Source: Sporothrix humicola
Lineage: Eukaryota; Ascomycota; Sordariomycetes; Ophiostomatales; Ophiostomataceae
Length of the DNA: 64,000 nucleotides
Assembly (NCBI GenBank): GCA_021396245.1
Contig: WNYE01000003.1
Location: forward strand, 186,001-250,000
Direction: 5' to 3'
Of the stretch, positions 38,108-46,952 are shown piece after piece; position 1 is the stretch's first letter, and every line of letters starts with the position of its first letter. The notes beneath the pieces were generated by a model that made no database searches, had not been told where the DNA came from, and saw nothing but the letters and a program-made list of their open reading frames with translations. Position numbers and translations under genes: made by a program.

Positions 38108-38551
38108 ATGCCCCTTCCTCTCCAGGGCCCGACGCCGTCTGGCGCCGGCAAGTACGTCAAGATCACAATGTTCCTCAAGAAACTGCCCAACGTCTCCCAA
38201 GAATACTTCAGCGCCTACTGGGCCAACAACCACGTCGCGCCCGCCCTGCGCAACAAGAAGTTCCGCGAAAAGGTCCGCCGCTACAACCAGCAGCACATCA
38301 CCGCTGACAACCGCAAGCAGGCGGAGGCGTTCGGCGTGCCCGTCTTGGACTACGACGGCGTCGCCGAGATCTGGGTCGACAGCATCGACGACTGGATCAG
38401 CGCCGTGACCGACCCGGATCTCGTGGCGGCCGTCGACGGCGACGACAAGAACTTTATGGTGCAGCCCGTGCACATCATGGTCAGCTTTGACCATTTGATC
38501 CTGGGCGGCGACGAGTGGAAGCCGGCCAACAAGGTGGATGCCCGTTTGTAA
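38108..38551 (+). CDS. EthD domain protein
   Basis: A 147-residue single-domain protein of the EthD family (dimeric ferredoxin-like alpha/beta barrel). Residues about 16-130 hold the fold: beta strand KYVKITMFLKKL, then SQEYFSAYWANNHVAPALR, matching the family pattern of an F-x-x-YW helix followed by H-x-x-x, then a variable helix with YNQQHI, then beta strands GVAEIWVDS and a C-terminal VHIMVSFDHLIL. The His in NNHVAP and the second His in QQHIT sit where family members carry conserved His residues. EthD was named from ether-degrading loci; fungal members occur in polyketide and anthraquinone clusters as decarboxylase- or cyclase-like proteins, or stand alone. No tailoring enzymes are next to it except the GST. 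Function is otherwise unknown. The ATG follows a CT-rich leader. Confidence 0.87.
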   Translation: MPLPLQGPTPSGAGKYVKITMFLKKLPNVSQEYFSAYWANNHVAPALRNKKFREKVRRYNQQHITADNRKQAEAFGVPVLDYDGVAEIWVDSIDDWISAVTDPDLVAAVDGDDKNFMVQPVHIMVSFDHLILGGDEWKPANKVDARL

Positions 38552-38638
38552 CCCGCTAGCAGGCAGATAAAAAATGGTTGGCGTGTGTACTGTACATAGT
38601 AATTGATTTGTTCGCTCTCTCACTCTCTCTCTCTGACC

Positions 38639-39916
38639 CTAAATGTCCCGCATAACCTCTCCCACAACCCTTGCGGCCATGGCGCGGCGCTGGGCCGGCG
38701 TGAGCAGCTCCGACTGCAGCCGTGCCGCCTGGAGTCGCCGCACCATGCTCTCCATAATGGCCGCCTGGTCCTTGTCTTCTTCATCTTCATCGTCTGGCCG
38801 TTCTGCCGTCTGCTGCTGCCAAATGGCCTGCCGTAGGCCTGCAAAGTCGTCACGGTCAAACCCGAAATCGGCGCTCTCCGGGTCGTCAAAGTTGATTTCG
38901 TCGTCGGAGCCGGCGCCAGGCAATCTCACATCTTGGAACGACCCAAATAGGGCGTCTTCGTCGTCATCGCCGCCTGCACCAACCAGTTCCCAGTCGTTGG
39001 CCTCCAATGCCTCCAGCAAGCGCGGGATTCCGGTTTTTTCTAGCACGTTAGTAGTTATTCAAACAATATCGCGTAGAGAGAACACTCACCACCAAACTCG
39101 TTGTGTGCTTCTTGGCCTGGCGCGACGGAAACAAATTCGAGGCCGGCCGCAACGCATGCATCGTCCCACGCTGTCAACGTGTCCTCGTCGAGTGGCGACT
39201 GGGACACACCAACCACGACACTGATACCATCCCACGGTTCGCGGAACTCTTCAAGGTCGTCGTCATCTCCACCGTCCTTGTCCTTGTCCTCTCCCAAATC
39301 GTAGGGTGCGCCCAGTCCCTGTACGAGCCGTCCAACATGCTGAACCAGTTCGCGCTGTCGTGACGATGATGGCGCTGTTGAAGACCCAGACTGGATATCC
39401 ACTACTGCGACAACACCGCCCAGTGCTTCCCGTACTTCGCGCGCCTCATCGGCCAGGAACGCATCAGCCCATTGCTGTGGTGTTGTCGGATCTTCGGTGT
39501 CGTCGGCTGTGTCTTCCGTCTTTACGGTCGATTCTGTTGTGCCATTTGTCGTCGTCGTTCCATTCGTCTCCTCTTTTGAAGCGTCGTCCTTTGCTTCATC
39601 CTCCTTCGGTACATCGTCCGTCTTTGGAGCTTCCATTGCGTCAGACTGCCCCACGAGGTCGAGCCACACAGGTACTTGTGCCTTGTAGTATGCCGTCTTG
39701 AGAGCCAGCTCCTGTGTCGTGCCCGCCAGTGCGCCCGTTCCCGGTGATGCCGCAGGATATTCGCCGGTCAAATCTGAAAATGTTATCAGTGCTCGCTTCC
39801 TCTCATCTTCACCACGGTGACTACCCACCTTTGATGACCCGCGCGAGATGTTCTTGCGATTCGGCCAGCGCCACCGCCAGGATACGGCGCGGGTTGTGTA
39901 CTTCTGTCGGTGCCAT
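38639..39916 (-). CDS. IRC6 / alpha- and gamma-adaptin-binding protein p34-like, three exons
   Basis: p34/AAGAB and yeast Irc6 are vesicle-trafficking factors that bind adaptor complexes and Rab-type GTPases or chaperone their assembly. Exons 39916-39829, 39773-39090 and 39039-38639 encode 390 residues. Intron 1 (55 nt) has donor GTGGGT and acceptor TTTCAG; intron 2 (50 nt) has donor GTGAGT and branch CTAAC with acceptor GCTAG only about 9 nt away. Joins give ARVIK-DLTGEYP and HNEFG-EKTGIPRLLEAL. The N-terminus (HNPRRILAVALAESQEHLAR) opens a Ras-like pseudo-GTPase fold with core strands VPVWLDLV, GVVAVVDIQ and GISVVVGVSQS and the family-type GLEFVSV ending. An acidic Thr/Asp/Glu insert splits it. 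The C-terminal GIPRLLEALEANDW and helical MVRRLQAARLQSELLTPAQR are typical. It overlaps no neighbour; the EthD gene ends 87 bp away. Confidence 0.85.
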
Positions 39917-40625
39917 TGTGATAAAGAGGTGAGATCACAGGTGTGTTGTACAGAGCTGACAAGGAAAGTTGAAAGTCTACAAGATCGAGGATCGATCGAG
40001 GAAGGTGCCTGTTAACGAAGTGGGAGGAAAGTGCGGCAGAAAAGCCCGGGCGGTGACGTCGCGCTATCCTCGTGGCTGTATTACAACGGATTACAGGTCG
40101 CTCACCAATCTTCAGCGCAGCTGCTTGTAAGTTACGCAAATAAGCATCGTGGCAGCATATGGCTAACACCGAACAACACATTCCGCATCTTTATAGAAAA
40201 TCAAGCTTTTTGTTGTATCACAAAAATTCAAGAAAAAATACTAATCCCTTTTAAAGAAGCCTTTTTGAACAGAACGCTCAACATCGATATTCAGGCACCC
40301 GCGTTACAACATACACGGTCCGAGAACAGCTGTTGTTAGTGCCTACAGTGGGTCTCGAGCCCCCAATCTCAAGCAAAACTCCCCCTCCTTTTCCAATGCA
40401 TGCACAGTTGCTCTTGCTTCTAGCCGCTTCGATTGGTGGCGATTAGTATCATCACCAAAAAGTTCCCCGCCAACTGTCAACTTTGAAGCTTCTTTTTGAC
40501 AATATTCTTCCACGACATCAACAACCGACCGACTACGAACGTCTACAAGTCTCCTCGACGCTTCTAATTCACCTCTAACAACTACCTCCAAACCCTCTTC
40601 TCCTCCCACCCACACCACCACCAAA
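39917..40625. promoter_or_regulatory. Divergent promoter region (IRC6-like / GET3)
   Basis: 709 bp. It contains ATCATCACCAAAAAGTTC (40448-40465), an exact copy of an 18-mer at 1797-1814, and CCTACAGTGGGTC near 40332, resembling the CTTACAGTGGGC arm near 3671. The GET3-proximal 180 bases are CT/AC-rich, as in fungal leaders. Confidence 0.5.
40448..40465 (+). repeat. 18-bp exact copy of the sequence at 1797-1814
   Basis: ATCATCACCAAAAAGTTC occurs at both places, each a few tens to about 110 bases from a TACAG[TC]GGG-type word. Possible scar of a dispersed repeat family. Confidence 0.5.
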
Positions 40626-41696
40626 ATGGCCGCTCTGGTCAACGTCGACGACGACGACGTCATGGAGCCGACCCTCCAGTCCATCCTCGACCAGCGCTCC
40701 CTCCGCTGGATCTTTGTCGGCGGCAAGGGCGGTGTCGGCAAGACCACCACCTCGTGCTCCCTCGCCATCCAGCTCGCCAAGGTCCGCCGCAGCGTCCTGC
40801 TCATCTCGACCGATCCCGCCCACAACTTGTCCGACGCCTTTTCGCAAAAGTTTGGCAAGGATGCGCGGCTGATTGACGGCTTCACGAACTTGAGTGCCAT
40901 GGAGATTGACCCGAGTGCCGGCCTGCAGGACATGCTGGCGGGCATGAACGAAGATGGAAACGGTGGCGGCGGCGCAAGCAACCCAGCGGCGGGGATGAAC
41001 TCCATGGTCCAGGACCTGGCCCTCAGCATTCCCGGCATCGACGAGGCCATGTCCTTTGCCGAAGTCCTGAAGCAGGTCAAGTCGCTGTCGTACGAGACGA
41101 TTGTGTTTGACACGGCACCCACGGGCCACACGCTGCGCTTCCTGCAGTTCCCGACCGTCCTCGAAAAGGCCTTGGCCAAGATCAGCCAGCTCTCGGAGCA
41201 ATACGGCCCGCTCCTCAACGGCCTCATGGGCGCGGGCGGCGCGGGGGGCGGAACACTTCCCAACGGTCAGAGTCTGACGGGAATGATCGCCCAGCTCGAG
41301 TCGCTGCGCCAGACGATCAGCGAGGTCAACACGCAGTTCAAGGATGACGCTCTGACGACGTTTGTCTGTGTGTGCATCCCCGAGTTCTTGTCGCTCTACG
41401 AGACCGAGCGCATGATCCAGGAGCTCGCCAGCTACCAGATCGACACCCATTGTATTGTGGTCAACCAGCTGCTGTACCCCCGCAAGGACTCCAACTGCGA
41501 GCAGTGCGGCGCCCGCCGGCGTATGCAAAAGAAGTACCTCGACCAGATCGAGGAGCTCTACGACGACTTCAACGTTGTCAAGATGCCCCTGCTCGTCGAG
41601 GAGGTCCGCGGCAAGGAGAAGCTGGAAAAGTTTAGCGACATGCTGATCCACCCGTACGCGCCACCAGACGTCTCGGACGGCAGTGAGAAGAACTAG
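40626..41696 (+). CDS. GET3: Get3/Arr4 ATPase of the tail-anchored protein insertion (GET) pathway
   Basis: A homodimeric cytosolic ATPase that shields tail-anchored proteins and hands them to the Get1/Get2 receptor at the ER; also a redox-regulated holdase. The 356-residue single exon is close to the family's 340-355. Motifs: deviant P-loop GKGGVGKTT (about 34-42), switch I STDPAHNLSDAF, switch II FDTAPTGHTLRFL, the hydrophobic client-groove helices around MLAGMNEDG..ALSIPGIDEAMSF, A-loop region VCIPEFLSLYETERM, and the dimer zinc site C291-x2-C294 (CEQCGARR). Closing PLLVEEVRGKEKLEKFS is typical. A Gly/Asn-rich insertion (NGGGGASNPAAG) slightly lengthens the helical domain. The start codon sits in ACCAAAATGGCC context. 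No intron, although many fungal GET3 genes have some. Confidence 0.97.
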   Translation: MAALVNVDDDDVMEPTLQSILDQRSLRWIFVGGKGGVGKTTTSCSLAIQLAKVRRSVLLISTDPAHNLSDAFSQKFGKDARLIDGFTNLSAMEIDPSAGLQDMLAGMNEDGNGGGGASNPAAGMNSMVQDLALSIPGIDEAMSFAEVLKQVKSLSYETIVFDTAPTGHTLRFLQFPTVLEKALAKISQLSEQYGPLLNGLMGAGGAGGGTLPNGQSLTGMIAQLESLRQTISEVNTQFKDDALTTFVCVCIPEFLSLYETERMIQELASYQIDTHCIVVNQLLYPRKDSNCEQCGARRRMQKKYLDQIEELYDDFNVVKMPLLVEEVRGKEKLEKFSDMLIHPYAPPDVSDGSEKN

Positions 41697-42203
41697 GGAG
41701 TGTGAAGAAAGAGGCGTTGAAGGAGTATTGGATGAGGATAAGGGGCATTGGATACGAGCGTTGAAGAATAAAATTAGATACACCAATACATCAATACATA
41801 TTCATTAGTCACGATACTCAGTGGTCAGTCTAGCTCTTGCTCTCGACTTTCGAATGTTTATATTCGGAATCATTTACTTTCTATGCTATTTAGGTGAGAG
41901 AGTAGATGAAAACATGACAGCGTATCGTAAAAAAGAGGCAAAAAGGCCATCCGTCCCTCCGTTTCTCGGCTCTCAAATGCGAAACTATGAAATCAGAAAA
42001 CCAAATGAATAAGTTACATGGAATGATGTGAACAAGAAAAAGAAAAGAAAAAAAAAAAGAGTAACCCGCCCAATGTAGATGTAGACATAGTACACGGTCA
42101 TCGATGTGAACAAGGTATGAATAAGAAAAAGAAAATGGGAACAAAAGAAAGACGCGCGCATAAACAACAGATCTATTTTGTTTGTTTCCTCTCAACAGGG
42201 TCA
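41697..42203. other. Convergent 3' intergenic region (GET3 / mitochondrial carrier)
   Basis: 507 bp, AT-rich, with poly-A/AG runs near 42037-42060. Two facing 3' UTRs; no gene seen. Confidence 0.6.
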
Positions 42204-44054
42204 CTAATGGCCCTCGAGGATATGCCGCGCGTCTTGCCGCGTCTGCTTGAGCGACCGCATCACGTACTCGTACGTCAGCATCGTCACCGTCGCTGCCGGC
42301 ACGGCCCGCATCATGTTGGTGCCCATGCCCGCATAAAACGCCCGCCAGCCCTCTTCACGCAGGATCGTGCGGAACGTCGTCACGATGCCCCGGTAGCGTG
42401 GGGTCTCGGCTTGTGCCTGACCGCCAGCTGCAGATGCTGACTTGTTGGCAGCCGCTCTACGCTGTGTCTGTAGTCGTGTCCGGATCACTTCGTGTGGGTA
42501 TGTCAGGCTGCTCGCAAGCACCTTGGACAGGATCGTGGCGGACAGCACGCCCAGCCAGTGTGCGGGTGCCTCACCGTCGCCAGGCGACTCACCCATCCCC
42601 CGCCCAGTGAACTTGGTCTTAAAGTACTCGTAGGCGGGGAACTGCACGGCGACGTGGGTCAGGCCTAGAAGCGCCGGCGTCAGGCCAGAGTAGAACGACA
42701 AAACACCTTCAGTCGTATACATCTTGCGCGCCGCGTCGAGCGTCGACCGGTAGTGCCAGGGCGTCGAGAGGGTCGGACGGGACGTCGGCGTGCCGCCAGT
42801 CGCCGTGGCCACAGCATTACTGTTGGCGCCATTGGCTGCGGCAGCCGCCTGTCTCGGCATCTGTGACATGAGCCGCGTCTTGATCACCCATATCGGGTTC
42901 GTCACAATCGTGCTGCTCGCACCCGCCACCACCGACGACCAAAAGTTGATCACGAACGTGTTTTCGATATGGTACCGCTCGCTGAGCCAGATCTTGCTCT
43001 TGTTGTACACTGTGAACCACACAGCCCATGTCGGCAGGTAGCCCATGATGATCGGGCCGAGGCCGCGGTACAGGCCGCGCACGCCCTCGTCGCGCCAGAT
43101 CACCCGTGCCGTACCGATCAGGCCATTATATAATCTGTGGTGGTTCTGGCCGACTGCCGCAGTCGCGCCGCTTGCAGCTTTCTGTTGCACGGCCGTAAAT
43201 CCACCCTGTGCCTGCAGCTTCGTCTTGATCACGTCCAGCGGGCACGTAAACACGCCCGATGTAAATCCACCCACTGCTCCCGCCAGGGCATTGAACTGTG
43301 ACTCGGACGCGCGCAGCGTCCACCGCTGGAAGGGTGTCAGCAGCCGCAGATTGGCCGCGTTTGCCGATATTGGCGATCCCGTCGATGAGGACAAGCCAGA
43401 AGACGTTGTCGAGGAAGACGAGGACAGAACTTCGGAGGTGGAGGATGAGGTCGGGTGGGAGGAATAGGATGAGGCCGCGTCGTTCTCGGTACGAATGGCA
43501 GGAAGGTTGATTGGTAATGAAGTCGGTGCGGCGGAAGAGATGACGTGGTGTGCGTCGACATTGGAAGGTAGGAATCGTTCCACAAACGCATGGGCCGAAG
43601 GGGGCAGTTCGGACGTCGTGCTGGGGGTAGGTGTTGACTCTGCGGATGCTTCAGAAGCTGTTGAAGATGCGGATGCGGCGGCGATTGGTTCTAGAACAGG
43701 GGTAACGGCATCGGGGGATATCGAAGACGAGGAAGAGGTCGAGGTTGAGTCTGAAGTTGAAGTCAAAGTCGTGCTCGAAGCCGGGGCACCGCTTCCATCG
43801 CTGCCACTGCTGCTCCCGGATGTCGGCTCGGCTAAAGTAGAATTGCTTGCCGGCAAAGCTTGTGAGGTCGGTGGTATTGGCGGAGGAGAATCGTTCAAGA
43901 TTTCTGTCGCAGTGTTCTTGTCATCGATGTTTCGGCTGCTCTTTCTACTGCTCTCAGCCGGGCTCGGACCTCGGCGGCTCACGTCGGCTGATTGGTTCTC
44001 ATTCTGGCTCCCATTCTCCTCGGCAGCACGGCCTTCCGGCGCATGCCCCGACAT
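42204..44054 (-). CDS. Mitochondrial carrier (SLC25), NAD+/pyrimidine-nucleotide subgroup, with long N-terminal extension
   Basis: Six-helix inner-membrane exchanger, 616 residues. The carrier domain starts near residue 250 and has the three repeats with signatures PLDVIKTKLQ, PIWVIKTRLM and PHEVIRTRLQ. The tryptophan in the second signature and the block GLYRGLGPIIMGYLPTWAVW resemble yeast Yia6/Yea6 (NAD+ carriers) and related pyrimidine, folate and FAD carriers; I favour an NAD+-type role. An insert of about 30 residues (Ala/Asn/Thr-rich) lies in the matrix loop of repeat 2, and another (AANKSASAAGGQAQ) in repeat 3. The first 245 residues are Ser/Thr/Pro/Glu-rich and disordered, not a classical presequence. 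The ATG at 44054 (MSGHAPEGRAAEENG) gives this extension. If translation started internally, no good ATG lies between it and the carrier domain, so the extension seems genuine. Confidence 0.88.
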   Translation of the reverse strand: MSGHAPEGRAAEENGSQNENQSADVSRRGPSPAESSRKSSRNIDDKNTATEILNDSPPPIPPTSQALPASNSTLAEPTSGSSSGSDGSGAPASSTTLTSTSDSTSTSSSSSISPDAVTPVLEPIAAASASSTASEASAESTPTPSTTSELPPSAHAFVERFLPSNVDAHHVISSAAPTSLPINLPAIRTENDAASSYSSHPTSSSTSEVLSSSSSTTSSGLSSSTGSPISANAANLRLLTPFQRWTLRASESQFNALAGAVGGFTSGVFTCPLDVIKTKLQAQGGFTAVQQKAASGATAAVGQNHHRLYNGLIGTARVIWRDEGVRGLYRGLGPIIMGYLPTWAVWFTVYNKSKIWLSERYHIENTFVINFWSSVVAGASSTIVTNPIWVIKTRLMSQMPRQAAAAANGANSNAVATATGGTPTSRPTLSTPWHYRSTLDAARKMYTTEGVLSFYSGLTPALLGLTHVAVQFPAYEYFKTKFTGRGMGESPGDGEAPAHWLGVLSATILSKVLASSLTYPHEVIRTRLQTQRRAAANKSASAAGGQAQAETPRYRGIVTTFRTILREEGWRAFYAGMGTNMMRAVPAATVTMLTYEYVMRSLKQTRQDARHILEGH

Positions 44055-44500
44055 CGGTGCGGTCCCAACGGTCCCTTCAGAAACCCTCCCTTGTCACAAG
44101 GAGCGAACCGAATCAAGACCCAGTCCCCAGGGTACCCGCCACCTCCAAGAAGAGCTACTCCGTTGACTCCGTGGTTGTTGAGTAGGGAAAGTCTGGCGAT
44201 CGATAAGCTGAGTGCGAAGCGCTGTAATGCGTGACCGTATTGTGAAGCTCTCTTCGTCGAGTCGGGAATCACCAGGTTGTGGCTTTAATTGTGTCTCCGC
44301 GGGAGCTTGAGCTCGAAGGCGCGGTTGGAGAGTTGGAGTTTGTTCGGTTTTCGGTTTTCGCGGGTCGAAACCACAAAATTACTGCCGGCGAAAATTGATT
44401 GGGGGAAAAGGAGGGGAAAGGCTGTCTGAGACCAGCAACCCAGGTTTAGAAAGCCCCGAAATAAAGTGGTAGTGAAATGCCAGCAAAATAAGGAAAGTCG

Positions 44501-44546
44501 CTGGAGGTTGCTCTTTGAAAGGCCTGGAGGTTGCTCTTTGAAAGGC
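44501..44546. repeat. 23-bp perfect tandem duplication
   Basis: Unit CTGGAGGTTGCTCTTTGAAA plus GGC occurs twice back to back (44501-44523 and 44524-44546) with no mismatch, so the duplication is recent. Confidence 0.85.
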
Positions 44547-44780
44547 TGGTTACAAAAAGAAAGAGCGCAAATGAAAGAGGAGAGATTTAGGGAAGGAGAG
44601 AGTGAGCGAAAGAAACCACTTCCCAACCAAGGAAGAAGTAGGAGGAAAACGAAATCGAACTAGGAAGTGAGAGGTTAGGTGGGAAGTTGGTCGAAAGGGA
44701 AAGCGGAGACGCACCTCTCCCCAGCTCAGCCAAGCACAAAGTGACAGTAAGAAAGCAGGAAGCAACCACCACAACGGGAG

Positions 44781-44804
44781 CTTTGCCTTTTGCCTTTTGC
44801 CTTT
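44781..44804. repeat. TTTTGCC short tandem repeat (about 3.5 units)
   Basis: Consecutive TTTGCC/TTTTGCC units on the plus strand. Confidence 0.7.
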
Positions 44805-45539
44805 GTGGGAAAGAGGAGAAGGGGGCGGGAGGCGTGCAAGGTGAGGAAGGAGGTCTCGGCGGTAAAGGGGTATAGGACGGAAAGAACGTTGGACAAACGG
44901 CTGTAGACCGGCCTACCGAAGAGAAAAAGAATACTAATAAAAAAAAGGGCAGGGACGGAGGACGGAGCTGTCGTCTTTTCGTCGCGCCTTCCTTGGTTTC
45001 TTTCGTTTTTCCCGCTATCGCCCTTGCTCGCCGCTCTCACGTGGGTCCCGCGGCTGTCGATGGCAAAAAAATTGAGAGCGTTAGAAAGCGCGCCAGAAAG
45101 GGTAGGCCGAACCTGGCCGCTGACAGGACCGCCGGCCGAGAATGGGAAAGAGCAATGGGGAACGAAATGCGCTGGAAGAAGGAGCCCGAGCCAAACAGAG
45201 GACCAGAGAGAATAAGAAATAATCAAGTAAAAAAGGCAAGACCCGCCAACGGAGATATGGGGGAAGAGACAAACATGCGGAGGAAGTAAAAGCAAAGACG
45301 CAATCGTTCGTCAGTTTTGCTCCTATGGAGCAAGAGCAAGATACTCCGTATTACTTTCTTGATCTCGGGAAGCTTAGGAGGCTGGTTTTGGAGACACATG
45401 GGCGAGCGGACAATGACATACGGACTTGGAAGCTAATTGACAGGCGAGACAGGCACGTTTTGGCGCTGGAAGGACGCTAACAAATAGACAGTTTGCGCGA
45501 CCATCAACTAAAAAAAATTAGAGAGGCAGGGCTGTCCGG

Positions 45540-45770
45540 CATCTAGTATTTAGGTGGGGTAACACGAATGCCATCATATGGGCCCATTTCATAAGCACAT
45601 TTGTTTCGTCTGATAAGGCGACATACGACTGCGAAGCACATGTTGTCTGACCTCACATCGTTTGCGGTGAGCTCAGCTCCTGTGTGATAGGAGATAGAAT
45701 GCCTAATGAGTGTGGTTGTGTCTGCATATGCATCGGCCAAAAGGGGGACCAGATTTTGAAGATATTTTGT
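45540..45770 (-). pseudogene. Start-less Cys-containing open frame, possible gene relic
   Basis: Between an in-frame TAA upstream and TAG at 45542-45540 lie about 76 codons with natural-looking composition (SYHTGAELTANDVRSDN, CFAVVCRLIRRNKCAYEMGP) and three cysteines near the end, but no ATG and no clear acceptor. It borders the AT-rich pocket. No family recognised; it could be an exon, a decayed gene or chance. Confidence 0.18.
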
Positions 45771-46676
45771 TTACTTTTATTTTATTTATTTTCATGTGAA
45801 TAATTTTTTTTATATTAAAAAAAAGACGATCCAAATTCGCAAGAATACAAAAACCCATAAATCAATAACAAAGGCTTCTCTTAATACTATGGTAATGACA
45901 GTGAGATCAAAGAGAAAGGGCACAGTGTGAAGCGAAGATCTATCTTTGAAGCCCGAAAAGCAGGATTGAGTCTGAGTCCCGGTTACGTCATTTCGGGTTG
46001 GAGTTTCTGATGGTTGACCATATTATGACTTCACCTTTAGCACACGCAATTCACAATGAAAGGTGGGATGAGTCTGCTAGCTAATAACTGCGACCAAAAG
46101 CACAAGCAATGGTTTTGATTGTTATTGAATCAATAGAGAGGACCGCATGGCCGCAGACTTACACGGACTTATTCTCCGGCTTCTACCGAGGCAGCTTCCG
46201 AGGCAGCTTTTGAAGCTCCTGGCCGATACCGCAATTGGAGCTGCAGCACTCATGTGCTTCTGAGAGCTCAAGCAAACTCCTTTACCGAAAAAAAGCTTGG
46301 GATTACAAGGGTTTACTTTGAATAAAAAGAAGCAAAAATCCACGGGTCGCATATCCAAGCAGCACATCTTGTAAAGCAAGCTCGTCGGAATGAAGTATGG
46401 ACTATTACACCTTGCTGCTCATCATTGGCACGATGTCACGAGAAACACGAGGCCCGTGCCGAACCCCCTCTATGCATCCCGAGCCTTGCGCCGGCGCAGT
46501 GCAGGATGCAGCCTACTATGCGCAGGGAAAACGCGGCATAGAAGTGTAGTCGGCTTTGTAATATCGCATTGTCGACAACAAACTCCCCCGTTGTCGGCTC
46601 CGTGTTCACCATATTCAAGAAAATCTCCAGGTCAGTATGCGATGATCCAACTCCCTGCCTTTGCCTGATAATCAAG

Positions 46677-46952
46677 CTAGCCGATATTCTCGCGGTCAAT
46701 GCACGGATAACCGTAGACTTTGGGAGCCTTTCCGTTTTGTAGCCCGGAGCAAACCCACAACTGCTCAACAAACTCATAGTGACCACAGTGGCCACTGTTC
46801 AGCCTAGCATGTCTCGTCACACCGGGCTTGTCACAACGGGCGTTTTGCTGCCTCTTTCGGACAAAATATAATTGTGGCGTGTGCACAGAAGGTCTGTGGT
46901 GATACCTCCATGTAATTCGTACGATATGTCCGGTATTGGATGCTTCTTGTGC
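46677..46952 (-). CDS. Candidate 3' exon of a small Cys-containing protein (no start codon; unproven)
   Basis: A 91-codon frame follows an acceptor-like AACCCAG (ending 46953) and runs to TAG at 46679-46677. Composition is protein-like, with four cysteines (QQNARCDKPGVTRHARLN, SGHCGHYEFVEQLWVCSG, KVYGYPCIDRENIG). About 90 bases farther upstream on the same strand an ATG opens MISILLPPAFS before a GTGCTA donor-like site, a possible short signal-peptide exon, but the phase of that splice would favour a different, also open, frame. So the structure is unresolved. No homolog recognised. Confidence 0.25.
   Translation of the reverse strand, partial: AQEASNTGHIVRITWRYHHRPSVHTPQLYFVRKRQQNARCDKPGVTRHARLNSGHCGHYEFVEQLWVCSGLQNGKAPKVYGYPCIDRENIG

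Noticed and set aside
35336..38551. Interpretation as a full secondary-metabolite cluster
   Set aside because: No backbone synthase, P450, transcription factor or transporter is present; only the small GST/EthD grouping is supported.
40325..40375. tRNA-like GTGGGTCTCGAGCCCCCA stretch
   Set aside because: The would-be T-arm does not pair properly and no acceptor stem, D-arm or anticodon arm could be built around it on either strand.
40575..41786. 403-codon minus-strand frame covering GET3
   Set aside because: Antisense to GET3, whose every motif is intact; the Val/Leu/His/Arg-rich composition is what GC-rich third positions produce on the opposite strand.
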